DNA of 64,000 nucleotides, taken from Planotetraspora kaengkrachanensis (GTDB taxonomy: Bacteria > Actinomycetota > Actinomycetes > Streptosporangiales > Streptosporangiaceae). The notes under the pieces are model-generated. The model searched no databases, was not told where the DNA came from, and saw only the letters and a program-made list of their open reading frames with translations. The DNA lies in contig NZ_BONV01000005.1 of the NCBI RefSeq assembly GCF_016862895.1, forward strand, positions 1-64,000. Reading direction: 5' to 3'. The translations under genes were made by a program, and so were the position numbers. Positions 44,560 through 54,906 of the stretch are shown piece after piece; within the stretch, counting starts at the first letter, position 1; each line of letters begins with the position of its first letter.

Positions 44560-44629
44560 GGCCGGTTCCATGGAGCGGGCGAGGCGTCGCCGGCAGATGA
44601 CGACGACGCCGTAAGTGATGCTGTCCATG

Positions 44630-45190
44630 TCAGTTTCCCTTCGCGGCGCGGCCGAGACGGAAGGCCGAGATGAGGAAGAAGATGCCGCCGGGGATGGCGT
44701 AGCCGGCCGCGTTGATCAGCGTCGGGCTGTCCGCGGAGGCACCGACGATGAACGACGCACCGGCGAGTACGGAGATGCCGCCGCTGATGATCATCGGCCA
44801 CTGGCCGCCCATCTTGCGGCGAGTGACACCCACGATCAGCTGGACCAGCCCGGCCACGACCGCCCAAGCGCCCCACACGCGCAGCACCGCCGGGATGCCG
44901 GACGCGCAGGCGATGCCCACGCCGACGGCGGTGATCAGACTGACCGCGATGTTCACGTACAGCAGGGCAGGTGTTCCGGTGGTGCGCGACGCGCGGGCGT
45001 CGACGATGGCGGCGGCCACGTCGAACAGCGGGTAGAGCACGAGCAGAGTGACCGCGACCGGACCCAGTTTCGAGGCGGTCGTGAACATCACGAGGGCCCA
45101 GACGATGGCGAACGCGAACCGGACGAAGTACAGCTGCCGCAATGCGGACGCGGTCCTGGAAATACCGGGCGAAGCAGCGATGGTGCTCAT
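44630..45190 (-). CDS. DUF308-like integral membrane protein
   Basis: 186 aa with six hydrophobic helices (FVRFAFAIVWALVMF, VTLLVLYPLFDVAAAIVD, WGAWAVVAGLVQLIVGV and others). AAGGATC precedes the ATG. HdeD/DUF308-type proteins have this size and layout. Divergent from a TetR gene whose two operator copies flank this gene's promoter, so it is the likely target of that repressor. Function unknown. Confidence 0.78.
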   Translation of the reverse strand: MSTIAASPGISRTASALRQLYFVRFAFAIVWALVMFTTASKLGPVAVTLLVLYPLFDVAAAIVDARASRTTGTPALLYVNIAVSLITAVGVGIACASGIPAVLRVWGAWAVVAGLVQLIVGVTRRKMGGQWPMIISGGISVLAGASFIVGASADSPTLINAAGYAIPGGIFFLISAFRLGRAAKGN

Positions 45191-45350
45191 GGTGATCCTT
45201 TCGGTGGATGAGTGACGAGGAGAGCGGTTCAGCGCGTCCCGCGGTCGGCTTTCTCGATCAGGTGGGCGACCAGCGATGGCCTGGTCCTGCCTGCTGACCA
45301 GGTACCAGGACGGGATGGTCTGCCAGGCCGCCGCTGGACCCTCCCCAGCT

Positions 45351-45421
45351 AGACCGAACGTTCTGTCTTGGCTGAGCATGGCAACCTGCGGCACGGACTG
45401 TCAAGACCGAACGTTCTATCC
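45351..45421. promoter_or_regulatory. Two TetR operator copies flanking a promoter
   Basis: AGACCGAACGTTCTGTCT (45351-45368) and AGACCGAACGTTCTATCC (45404-45421) are near-identical imperfect palindromes 53 bp apart, about five helical turns. On the minus strand TTGACA (45399-45404) and CATGCT (45375-45380), 18 bases apart, form the DUF308 promoter between them. Confidence 0.7.
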
Positions 45422-45435
45422 GCTAAGGTGGGGGT

Positions 45436-46044
45436 ATGCCCAGCCAATCCGAAGACCGGCCGTCCGAAGCGCGGTCCCGGCTGCTCAACACGGCCACCCG
45501 GCTCTTCTACGCGGAGGGCATCCACGCCGTCGGCATCGATCGCATCGTCGCCGAAGCGCAGGTGACGCGGGCCACCCTCTACCGGCACTTCCCCGGCAAG
45601 GAAGACCTTGTCCTCTCCTATCTGAGCGAGGTCGACCGAGCTATGCGGGGTCAGGCGGACGAGGCCGTCGCCGCCGGACTACCGGCCACCGACACCATCC
45701 GGGCCCTCAGCAAGTCCATCGCCCAGGGCATCCAGTCCCGCGGCTTCCGGGGATGTGCCTTCCTCAACGCCGCCGCTGAGTATCCCGACCCCGAGTCCCC
45801 GGTGCGCAAGGCCGTGCTCGCCCACCGCCAATGGTTCCTGGAAACCGTCACGGAACTGCTGGCCAACATCAAGGAGACCGGCGCCGAGCCCGCCGCCCAC
45901 CACTTCGTGATGATGCGCGACGGCGCCATGGCCGCCGGTTGCCTGTTCGACCCGGTGCTGATCTGCGAGACCTTCCTGCGCGGAGTCGAGAGGCTCCTGC
46001 AGGTTTATGCCGCCACCGACTACAGCGGACCGGCGGGCGCCTGA
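45436..46044 (+). CDS. TetR-family regulator
   Basis: 202 aa. Helix-turn-helix near residues 14-58: LLNTATRLFYAEGIHAVGI, VTRATLYRHFPGKEDLVL. The C-terminal domain has CAFLNAAAEYPDPESPVR, common in AcrR-like repressors that respond to small lipophilic ligands. GGTGGGGG lies just before the ATG. One operator copy ends 14 bases upstream of the start, implying autoregulation together with control of the DUF308 gene. Confidence 0.92.
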   Translation: MPSQSEDRPSEARSRLLNTATRLFYAEGIHAVGIDRIVAEAQVTRATLYRHFPGKEDLVLSYLSEVDRAMRGQADEAVAAGLPATDTIRALSKSIAQGIQSRGFRGCAFLNAAAEYPDPESPVRKAVLAHRQWFLETVTELLANIKETGAEPAAHHFVMMRDGAMAAGCLFDPVLICETFLRGVERLLQVYAATDYSGPAGA

Positions 46045-46310
46045 TCCGCCTCGAACAGGTCGATGCCGGTCGATCGCCGCCGCGTGCCGAAAGCCGGGCT
46101 GCGGCGGCCGCTCTCAGCCATGGCGTCCCGAGCGGAGGCGCGCGCACGAAAGCGGGTCTGGTGATCACCCGAGGCTCCCCGGAACAAGTCCGGGACTGGC
46201 CCCTTTATCTTCCTGCGTGAGGCTCCCACGATTCAGATCTGCTTCACCGGACAGCCGCGCGTGCTGAATACGGTCCGGCCGTTATCTAGGAAGTAGCGGT
46301 TTGGAGACTG

Positions 46311-48605
46311 ATGGACAACGTAGGCGAACAGCACGGTGTCGGACGCCGTGCCCTGATTCAGGCCGCTCTGGCCGCTCCCGCCGTCGGCGCTTTGTCGACG
46401 CTGGTAGGCGCCTCTCCGGCGAGCGCGGACGATGGACACCGTTCCGGTGGCAACGGGCACTTCGACGAGGAAAGCCCCCGTTTCGCCCTGGCCGTGCTGC
46501 CGGACACCCAATACCTTTTCGACGCGGACAGCGCCAACCCCGAGCCACTGCTCAAGACCTTCGACTACCTCATTCAGGAACGCGCAGACCTGAACATCGC
46601 GTTCATGACGCACCTCGGCGATGTCACCGAGCACGGCACCGAGCAGGAGGAAACGCTCGCGGGCAAGACCTTCCGGGCCATCGACGACAAGGTGCCGTAC
46701 AGCGTGCTCGCGGGAAACCACGACGTCACGTCGGACGACCAGCGCGGAAAGACGCCCTACTTGAGCGTCTTCGGCCCGCAGCGCTTCGCCAAGTCGCCGA
46801 CCTTCGGCGGCGCCTCACCCGACGGCTACAACAGTTTCCACGTGGTCCGGGCGGGCGGCCGTGAATGGCTGATCCTCGCGCTCGACTGGAGGCTGTCGGA
46901 CAAGGGCGTGCAGTGGGCGCAAGGCGTCATCGACGCTCACCGCACGCTGCCCGTCATTCTCACCACCCACGAGCTGGTCGCTCCGGGCGACAACGGCACG
47001 GCGTCCCTGTCCGCCTACGGGCAACAGCTGTGGGACGGCGTCATTCGCCGTAACGACCAGATCTTCCTCACGCTCAACGGTCACTTCTGGCCGCCCGCGC
47101 GCACGGTTCTGAAGAACGACGCGGGGAACGACGTTCACGCGCATATCACCAACTACCAGGACCGCTACTACGGTGGCGGCGGCATGATCCGCCTGTATCA
47201 CTTCGACCTCGTCCGGAACGTCGTCGACGTCGAAACCTTCTCGCCGTGGTTCCTGGACCACGACCCGGAGCGGCGGTCTCCGCTCGAGGCCGAGACGCTG
47301 GAGCTCACCGGCCCGACGGACCGTTTCAGCATCGACATCGACTTCACCGCGCGCTTCCAGGGGTTCGCCCCGGTGACGCCGCCCCCTCCGCGCCCCGTCA
47401 GTGCCGTGACGCCCAAGAGCACCGTGGCGTACTGGCGCTTCGACGCGGCAGGGCTGACCGGAGCCGGCACGGCGGGAAGCCCCGTCGCGGCCGGAACGGT
47501 GGTTCCCGACCTCACCGGCAACGGCAACAACCTGACGGTTCAGCTGCTCGGCACTCCGGTGCCAGGCAACCTGCTCGGCCAGGTCAGCGCGGTGACCGCG
47601 AGCGCCGAGAACGCGCCGAACGAAATCGCCGCGAACCTCAAGGACGGCAATTCGTCGACCAAGTGGCTGGCGTTCAGCTCGACCGGCTGGGTGACCTACC
47701 GGCTGGCCAAGCCCGCGGTGGTGGTGCAGTACGCGCTGACCTCCGCGAACGACTCGGCGGGCCGCGACCCCAAGGACTTCACGGTGCAGGGCTCGAACGA
47801 CGGCAGTTCGTGGACCGACCTGGACACGCAGACGGGGGTGAGCTTCAGCGGGCGGTTCGCCACCAACACCTACAGCTTCACCAACAAGACCGCCTACGCG
47901 TACTACCGGCTCAACGTCACCGCGAACTCCGGTGACTCGCTCATCCAGCTCGCCGACTGGAGCATCGGCGACGGCTCGAACCATCTGCTCACCTGGTCGC
48001 CCGATCACCACACCGGGCAGCCGGCGCATGCCAGCCTGCGCTTCGACGGAGGCAAGAGCCCCGACAGGGCTGCGATTCTCGAGGCCGTGGCCGGTGCGCC
48101 CGTCAACAGCATGAAGTTCCGCTCCGGATACACGATCGAGGCGTTCATCAAGCTGCCCGATCCGTTCCAGGGTGACCACGCCTGGATGGGCATCCTCAGC
48201 TGGGAGGGTCGCAGCGGCGACGCCGGCAAGACCAACGGCTTCTCCCAGGACGAACCCACCTGCAGCCTGAACCTGTCTCCCGAGCGGTTCCTGCAGTACA
48301 TCGTCTATCCGGACGTGCAGAACTCGAGCCCCACCTCGTGGAGCCACGCCCTGCCGCCCGGAGAGTGGATGCACATCGCCGTGGTCAACGACGGCCGGGC
48401 AACGGTGATCTACGTGAACGGATCGAAGATCGTCCGTAACCCCACTCAGCCTTCGACGGGCATCGCCACCCTCGGCAAGCCGTTCGTCCTCGGTGCCACG
48501 CAGAGTGACCTGCAGTTCGGCCAGGGCTTCTACGGATGGATCGGCGACGTTCGCATCTCGTCCCGCGCGTTGCGGACGAGCGAGTTCCTGACCACCTTCA
48601 AGTGA
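46311..48605 (+). CDS. Tat-exported metallophosphoesterase with discoidin and LamG-like domains
   Basis: 764 aa. Twin-arginine signal about 1-40 (GVGRRALIQAALAAPAVG). Calcineurin-like phosphoesterase about 57-345 with metal ligands in LPDTQY, HLGDV, AGNHDV, TTHEL and NGHFW. Then a discoidin-like domain (about 425-550; TASAENAPNEIAANLKDGNS, DFTVQGSNDGSSWTDL) and a LamG-like concanavalin fold (about 575-760; TIEAFIKLPD, WMHIAVVNDG, GDVRISSRAL). Folded, metal-loaded export suits a surface enzyme that binds glycans and removes phosphate. GGAG precedes the ATG; likely monocistronic. Confidence 0.88.
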   Translation: MDNVGEQHGVGRRALIQAALAAPAVGALSTLVGASPASADDGHRSGGNGHFDEESPRFALAVLPDTQYLFDADSANPEPLLKTFDYLIQERADLNIAFMTHLGDVTEHGTEQEETLAGKTFRAIDDKVPYSVLAGNHDVTSDDQRGKTPYLSVFGPQRFAKSPTFGGASPDGYNSFHVVRAGGREWLILALDWRLSDKGVQWAQGVIDAHRTLPVILTTHELVAPGDNGTASLSAYGQQLWDGVIRRNDQIFLTLNGHFWPPARTVLKNDAGNDVHAHITNYQDRYYGGGGMIRLYHFDLVRNVVDVETFSPWFLDHDPERRSPLEAETLELTGPTDRFSIDIDFTARFQGFAPVTPPPPRPVSAVTPKSTVAYWRFDAAGLTGAGTAGSPVAAGTVVPDLTGNGNNLTVQLLGTPVPGNLLGQVSAVTASAENAPNEIAANLKDGNSSTKWLAFSSTGWVTYRLAKPAVVVQYALTSANDSAGRDPKDFTVQGSNDGSSWTDLDTQTGVSFSGRFATNTYSFTNKTAYAYYRLNVTANSGDSLIQLADWSIGDGSNHLLTWSPDHHTGQPAHASLRFDGGKSPDRAAILEAVAGAPVNSMKFRSGYTIEAFIKLPDPFQGDHAWMGILSWEGRSGDAGKTNGFSQDEPTCSLNLSPERFLQYIVYPDVQNSSPTSWSHALPPGEWMHIAVVNDGRATVIYVNGSKIVRNPTQPSTGIATLGKPFVLGATQSDLQFGQGFYGWIGDVRISSRALRTSEFLTTFK

Positions 48606-48611
48606 CGCAGA

Positions 48612-48647
48612 CCGTACGGGGCCGGCACAGGGGCCGGCCCCGTACGG
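48612..48647 (+). terminator. Strong hairpin terminator after the phosphoesterase gene
   Basis: CCGTACGGGGCCGGC (48612-48626) and its exact complement (48633-48647) make a 15-bp perfect stem with a 6-base loop, seven bases after the stop codon. Confidence 0.7.
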
Positions 48648-48718
48648 CCTTCGACGGTCTTGCGCAAGATGCCCCATCTGGCCAATTAGGCGCATGCGAC
48701 CTGGGGTAGCGTCATTTC

Positions 48719-49333
48719 ATGGCACCACAGGAACACGGGGGCCGGTCCGAGGTCATTCTGGAGGTCGCGACACGGCTTTTCGCGGCTCTCGGCTACGACG
48801 GTACGTCAATCCGTCAGATCGCTGAGGCGATCGGGCTGGACATCACCACGATCACCGAGCAGGTGGGCACCAAACGGGATATCTACCTCGCCGTCATGGA
48901 GCGGGCGTTCCAATCGGAGCGCGCCGCGCTCGAGGCGGCGGCGGTGGAGTTCGAGGCGAACGGTTCGGTTCACCAGTTATTCGACCGCTACCTTGATTTC
49001 TACGTCGAGCATCCGGACATCGTGGCGCTCTGGATGCATCGATGGTTGCTGGACGCGGCGGACGTCGCGGAGCTGGAGAACCAATATGTCGAGCCGCTCA
49101 CCGGGATGATCGGCAAGTCGGTGGGAAATCTGCTCCCCGATACCGACGTCGACATCGAGTACACGCTCTGGACCGTGATCTGGTCCGTCCACGGCTTTGT
49201 CAAAGCGGGCGTTCTGGAGGCTGACGGGGAACTCCGGGGGCCCTCGAACCCGCGGAGCCTGCGCCGGTTCCGACGCACCATGCACCAGATGCTCCACCGC
49301 CATCTGGGCCTCCCCGGTGATCCACCGGTCTGA
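48719..49333 (+). CDS. TetR-family regulator
   Basis: 204 aa. Helix-turn-helix at about 12-57 (ILEVATRLFAALGYDGTSI, GLDITTITEQVGTKRDIYL). Residues VTEQ replace the more usual TLYxHF, a divergent recognition region. A possible -10 box TAGCGT ends only six bases before the ATG, so the mRNA may be leaderless. No clear partner: the DUF1772 gene follows by 175 bp on the same strand. Confidence 0.88.
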   Translation: MAPQEHGGRSEVILEVATRLFAALGYDGTSIRQIAEAIGLDITTITEQVGTKRDIYLAVMERAFQSERAALEAAAVEFEANGSVHQLFDRYLDFYVEHPDIVALWMHRWLLDAADVAELENQYVEPLTGMIGKSVGNLLPDTDVDIEYTLWTVIWSVHGFVKAGVLEADGELRGPSNPRSLRRFRRTMHQMLHRHLGLPGDPPV

Positions 49334-49508
49334 AAGGCCGCCCTTCACCTTTCGTCCCATCCGGAGTCGTCTCCTGGGGTGACCAAGTTTCGTCCGCGCG
49401 AATACTCCCGGGGCGACAGATCGCCGGATCCTGCTCCCTGTGCAGTAGTGGCGAAGCCTCCTCTGGTGGGACGCCTGCGGCGTGGCGCTCGGACGACCAT
49501 TGCGTGTC

Positions 49509-50048
49509 ATGAGAACCCATGTCAGGTACGTTCAGGGGGCCGCCCTGCTGGCCACGGGACTGCTCGCGGGCGCGTTCGGGTACGGCGCCGCCAACGTGGT
49601 TCCCACGTTCGCAGCCGTCCCCCTGGAGGTGCGGCTGACCTTCCACACCGCGATGATGAAGGTCAACGAGCCGGTCATGCAGGCCGCGATGGCTCTGGCG
49701 ATCCTGTCATCGTTCGGTCTGGCGGTCGTCAGCCACGGTCTGTCACGGCGACTGGCGATCGGCGCCGGTGCGTTGACGCTGACCTCGTTACTGGTCACGG
49801 TGTTCGGCAACGTCCCCCTGCACGCGCACATCCGGCGGTGGGCCGCCACTTCGGTCACAGAGGGCTACGCCGAGATCCTGCAGAGGTGGGAGACCTTTCA
49901 CTACCTGCGCACCATGACCGGGCTTGCCGCGTTCGCCGTGATCATAATCATCGTGGTCTTCACCCGGCCCGAGAGCTGGGTAGTCGAGCCTCTGCCGCCG
50001 ACCCCGGTGAACGGACCAGGTGAGCGAGCTTCAGGAAACCGCCGTTAG
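49509..50048 (+). CDS. DUF1772-family membrane protein
   Basis: 179 aa with four transmembrane helices (GAALLATGLLAGAFGYG, AMALAILSSFGLAVV, GAGALTLTSLLVTVFGNVPL, AAFAVIIIIVVFT). The NVPLHAHIRRW segment after helix 3 and RWETFHYLRT before helix 4 are typical of DUF1772/anthrone-oxygenase-like proteins. The ATG nine codons into the open frame is used because similarity starts there. Convergent with rox. Confidence 0.8.
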   Translation: MRTHVRYVQGAALLATGLLAGAFGYGAANVVPTFAAVPLEVRLTFHTAMMKVNEPVMQAAMALAILSSFGLAVVSHGLSRRLAIGAGALTLTSLLVTVFGNVPLHAHIRRWAATSVTEGYAEILQRWETFHYLRTMTGLAAFAVIIIIVVFTRPESWVVEPLPPTPVNGPGERASGNRR

Positions 50049-50249
50049 ACGAACGACGGTCGCCTGCGCTGATCCACTCCGCGGTGCTCTTCCGCCGTCT
50101 TCCGGTCGTCACTTGGAGGCCGACCCTCCTCGCAGGCCGACCCTGGCGCCAGAGCACCACGGCTGATGCTGCCTCCAGCCTTCCGATGGTCAGTCGCCAC
50201 TGACCGTTCCGATCATCCTCACGAGCCCTTTTCGGTTGCTCAGGCGCAA

Positions 50250-51903
<1,654 letters not shown>

Positions 51904-51941
51904 GGGTCTCACCTCCTCGGGCGGTGTCACGGTCACTGCAA

Positions 51942-51970
51942 GCTACAAGCCCGAGCATCACCCCGTCCAA
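51942..51970 (-). promoter_or_regulatory. Promoter of the rox leader
   Basis: On the minus strand TTGGAC (51965-51970), 17-base spacer and TGTAGC (51942-51947). Transcription would begin near 51935, about 30 bases before the leader ATG. Confidence 0.5.
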
Positions 51971-52176
51971 TGCTTTCCCAGCCACGTGATCTTCGCCCGT
52001 GGTGTCGCGATGAAGCCGCACAGCGTGGCGGCGGCTGTGGTCAGCGTCAGCAGTCGCACGCCGACGGCCACACCGGTGGTGCAGGGTGGCGTTCAGGAGG
52101 ATTCGCGGCAACATGGCGGGACACGGTGAACGGTCGCATCGCCCGGGCGATTCCGGCACTCCTGGTCGGGAAGGAC

Positions 52177-52205
52177 TTGATTTGGCGAGTGGATCACTCT
52201 TACAG
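52177..52205 (+). promoter_or_regulatory. Promoter-like pair upstream of the symporter
   Basis: TTGATT (52177-52182), 17-base spacer, TTACAG (52200-52205), leaving a 5' leader of about 190 bases. The rest of 51971-52395 shows no gene that I can support. Confidence 0.4.
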
Positions 52206-52395
52206 TCGAAGTAACGTTCATTTCACTACCGCTGGACAATCCCGTGAGGCTTACCGTCCTGTCCGTGTGGCTCGTTGCGCGGCTGCACATCGATCTCTGT
52301 CGTCTGGCCGGCTCTCTCTGTCGCTGATCGCGCTCTGACGAGCGCTCGATCGCCATCACCCTCACTCACTCCCCCTTTCGCGTGCCCTGTCAGGC

Positions 52396-53712
52396 ATGCC
52401 TTCTTTCGGAGCCTTCGTCATCGTGAAGAGATTCTCTTTCTCCCTGCAGTTGCTGCTGGGCCTGGTCGTGGGCGTGGCCCTCGGCTTCGCCGCCCGCGTC
52501 TGGGACCTCGCCTGGCTGGCCACCACCCTCACCGAAGTCGGAAGAATCTTCGTCCAGTTGCTCAAGCTGGCAGTGCCGCCGCTGGTGTTCACCGCCGTGG
52601 TGGTCAGCGTCGCCAACCTCCGCAACGTCAACGGCGCGGCCAGGCTGGCGGGCAAGACGCTGTTCTGGTTCCTCACCACCGCGCTGATCGCCGTCATCAT
52701 CGGCATCGGCCTCGGCCTGATCATCAACCCCGGCCAGGGCGTCACCCTGGACACGGCGGGCGCGAAGGCGCCCGAGAGCGTCGGCACCTGGGTCGACTTC
52801 CTCACCGGCATCATCCCGACGAACATCGTCACGGCGTTCACCGAGCTCAACGTCCTCCAGATCGTCTTCCTGGGTATCGTGCTCGGCGCCGCGGCCATGG
52901 CGATCGGCGAGAAGGCCGAGCCGTTCCTCGGCTTCAGCCGCTCGATCCTCGAACTGGTCCAGAAGGCGCTGTGGTGGGTCATCCGCCTGGCACCCATCGG
53001 GACCGCCGGCCTGATCGGCAAGTCGGTCGCCACGTACGGATGGGACCTGCTCGCACCGCTGGCCAAGTTCAGCCTCGGCGTCTACGTCGGCTGCTTCATC
53101 GTCCTGCTGGCCGTCTACCCGGCGCTGCTCGCGCTGGTCGGCAAGGTCAACCCGATCACGTTCTTCCGCAACGCGTGGCCGGCGATCGAGTTGGCCTTCG
53201 TCTCCCGTTCCTCGGTCGGCACGTTGCCGCTGACGCAGAAGGTCACAATCGAGCGTCTGGGCGTCGACCGCGACTACGCCTCCTTCGCCGTGCCGTTCGG
53301 CGCGACCACCAAGATGGACGGCTGCGCCTCGATCTACCCCGCGCTGGCGGCGATCTTCGTGGCTCAGGTGTTCGACGTCCCGCTGGGGTTCGGCGAGTAC
53401 CTGCTCATCGCGTTCGTATCCGTGGTCGGCTCGGCCGCGACGGCCGGTCTGACCGGCGCGATCGTGATGCTCACGCTGACGCTGAGCACACTTGGGCTGC
53501 CGCTCGAGGGCGTCGGCCTGCTGCTGGCCATCGACCCGATCCTCGACATGATCCGCACCGCGACCAACGTCGCCGGACAGATCGTGGTGCCGGTCCTCGT
53601 CGCCCGCAGCGAGGGCCGTCTCGACGAGGCGGTGCTCAACGCTCCCCCGCAGTCGCTCGACGAGGCTCCGGTGAGCGCCCCGCGCCCATCGGGTGAACCA
53701 GCGATCGCATGA
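52396..53712 (+). CDS. DAACS-family dicarboxylate/amino acid:cation symporter
   Basis: 438 aa, eight or more membrane segments plus re-entrant loops. SRSSVGTLPLTQK is the serine-rich hairpin of the family. The second hallmark, NMDGT, is KMDGC here (TKMDGCASIYPALAAIF), a pattern closer to TcyP/YdjN-type cystine carriers than to glutamate carriers, so cystine or another acid is possible. The first ATG lacks a ribosome site; a GTG at 52423 (VKRFSFSLQ) starts where family similarity begins and may be the true start. Confidence 0.9.
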   Translation: MPSFGAFVIVKRFSFSLQLLLGLVVGVALGFAARVWDLAWLATTLTEVGRIFVQLLKLAVPPLVFTAVVVSVANLRNVNGAARLAGKTLFWFLTTALIAVIIGIGLGLIINPGQGVTLDTAGAKAPESVGTWVDFLTGIIPTNIVTAFTELNVLQIVFLGIVLGAAAMAIGEKAEPFLGFSRSILELVQKALWWVIRLAPIGTAGLIGKSVATYGWDLLAPLAKFSLGVYVGCFIVLLAVYPALLALVGKVNPITFFRNAWPAIELAFVSRSSVGTLPLTQKVTIERLGVDRDYASFAVPFGATTKMDGCASIYPALAAIFVAQVFDVPLGFGEYLLIAFVSVVGSAATAGLTGAIVMLTLTLSTLGLPLEGVGLLLAIDPILDMIRTATNVAGQIVVPVLVARSEGRLDEAVLNAPPQSLDEAPVSAPRPSGEPAIA

Positions 53713-53774
53713 CCACCGGGGCGGCCCGCGTCCGGGTACGCTCCGTCACCCATTGGCTGTGATGCCCGGCCGTA

Positions 53775-53808
53775 CGGGAGCCTGAGGGTGCGATCCCTCG
53801 GGCTCCCG
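53775..53808 (+). terminator. Hairpin terminator after the symporter
   Basis: CGGGAGCC-T-GAGGG pairs with CCCTC-G-GGCTCCCG around TGCGAT, 63 bases after the stop codon; a second, shorter TC-rich run follows. Confidence 0.6.
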
Positions 53809-53966
53809 TCTCCGCATCGGAGGAGCCCCGTGTCCCGGGTAGGGCCGATGCCAAAGCAAACCTGTGAGTTCCCATTCTGTTCAGACACCACTCGCGACGC
53901 GGTTGAGCGGCGCCGTGCACGGCATGATGGTCGGCGAGTTCGCCTGACAGTTGACGGGAGCCATGA

Positions 53967-54836
53967 ATGCGGATCGGTGTCGTCTTTCCCCAGACCGAGA
54001 TCGGCGCGGACGTAGGCGCGGTGCGCGCCTACGGGCAAGGGGTCGAGGAGCTCGGTTTCCGGCATGTGATGGCCTATGACCACGTCGTGGGCGCCGACCC
54101 GGCGGTCCACGAGGGCTGGCAAGGTGTCTACGACGTGCGGACCACGTTCCACGAACCGATGGTCCTCTTCGGCTACCTCGCCGCACTGACCTCGCTGGAA
54201 CTCGTCACCTCCATCATCATCCTGCCCCAGCGGCAGACGGCCCTGGTGGCCAAGCAGGCGGCGGAAGTCGACCTGCTCAGTGCCGGCCGGTTGCGGCTGG
54301 GCGTGGGCCTCGGATGGAACCAGGTCGAGTACGAAGCCCTCGGCCAGGACTTCACCACCCGGGGCAAGCGCATCGAGGAGCAGGTCGAGTTGCTGCGCCA
54401 GTTGTGGACCGAGCGGTCGGTCACCTTCGACGGCACCTATGACCGGGTGACCGGAGCGGGGCTGGCGCCCCTGCCGGTGCAGCGGCCGATCCCCATCTGG
54501 TTCGGCGCGCAGTCGCCTGCGGCGTACCGCCGTGCTGGACGACTCGCCGACGGCTGGTTCCCGCAGATGTCCCCAGGCCCGAAGCTGGATGAGGCCAAGA
54601 CCATGGTCGAGGAGGCCGCTGTCCAGGCGGGACGCGACCCCTCCATGCTCGGCATGGAAGGCCGGGTCAACTGGACAGGCGACGCGGATGAGCTGAACGA
54701 TCTGGCCCGCCGGTGGCGGGAGTCCGGCGCCACTCACATCGCCATCAACACCATGAAAGCGGGACTGCGCTCGGTCGACGAGCACCTGTCCGCGCTGGAG
54801 ACCGCAGCCGAGACGCTCGAACCGCGGAAAGGCTAG
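53967..54836 (+). CDS. LLM-class F420-dependent oxidoreductase
   Basis: 289-aa TIM-barrel luciferase-like protein (TIGR03619-type). MRIGVVFPQTEIG, a SIIILPQRQTALVAKQAAEVD block, GVGLGWNQVEYEALG and IPIWFGAQSPAAYRRAGRLA are the F420-enzyme hallmarks. Actinobacteria use these for hydride transfer to many substrates. Followed at 70 bp by the acyltransferase gene on the same strand; the pair may be co-transcribed. Confidence 0.9.
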   Translation: MRIGVVFPQTEIGADVGAVRAYGQGVEELGFRHVMAYDHVVGADPAVHEGWQGVYDVRTTFHEPMVLFGYLAALTSLELVTSIIILPQRQTALVAKQAAEVDLLSAGRLRLGVGLGWNQVEYEALGQDFTTRGKRIEEQVELLRQLWTERSVTFDGTYDRVTGAGLAPLPVQRPIPIWFGAQSPAAYRRAGRLADGWFPQMSPGPKLDEAKTMVEEAAVQAGRDPSMLGMEGRVNWTGDADELNDLARRWRESGATHIAINTMKAGLRSVDEHLSALETAAETLEPRKG

Positions 54837-54906
54837 GCCGGTTCCCGGGAAACGGACGCTCCCCCCAACCGCTCGGCAGGGCTCCAGCGAGCGAAAGGAG
54901 TCCGGC

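Noticed and set aside
46045-46310. Possible small genes between the TetR and phosphoesterase genes
   Set aside because: Open frames there are Arg-rich shadows; only promoter-like AT-richer sequence just before 46311 is plausible.
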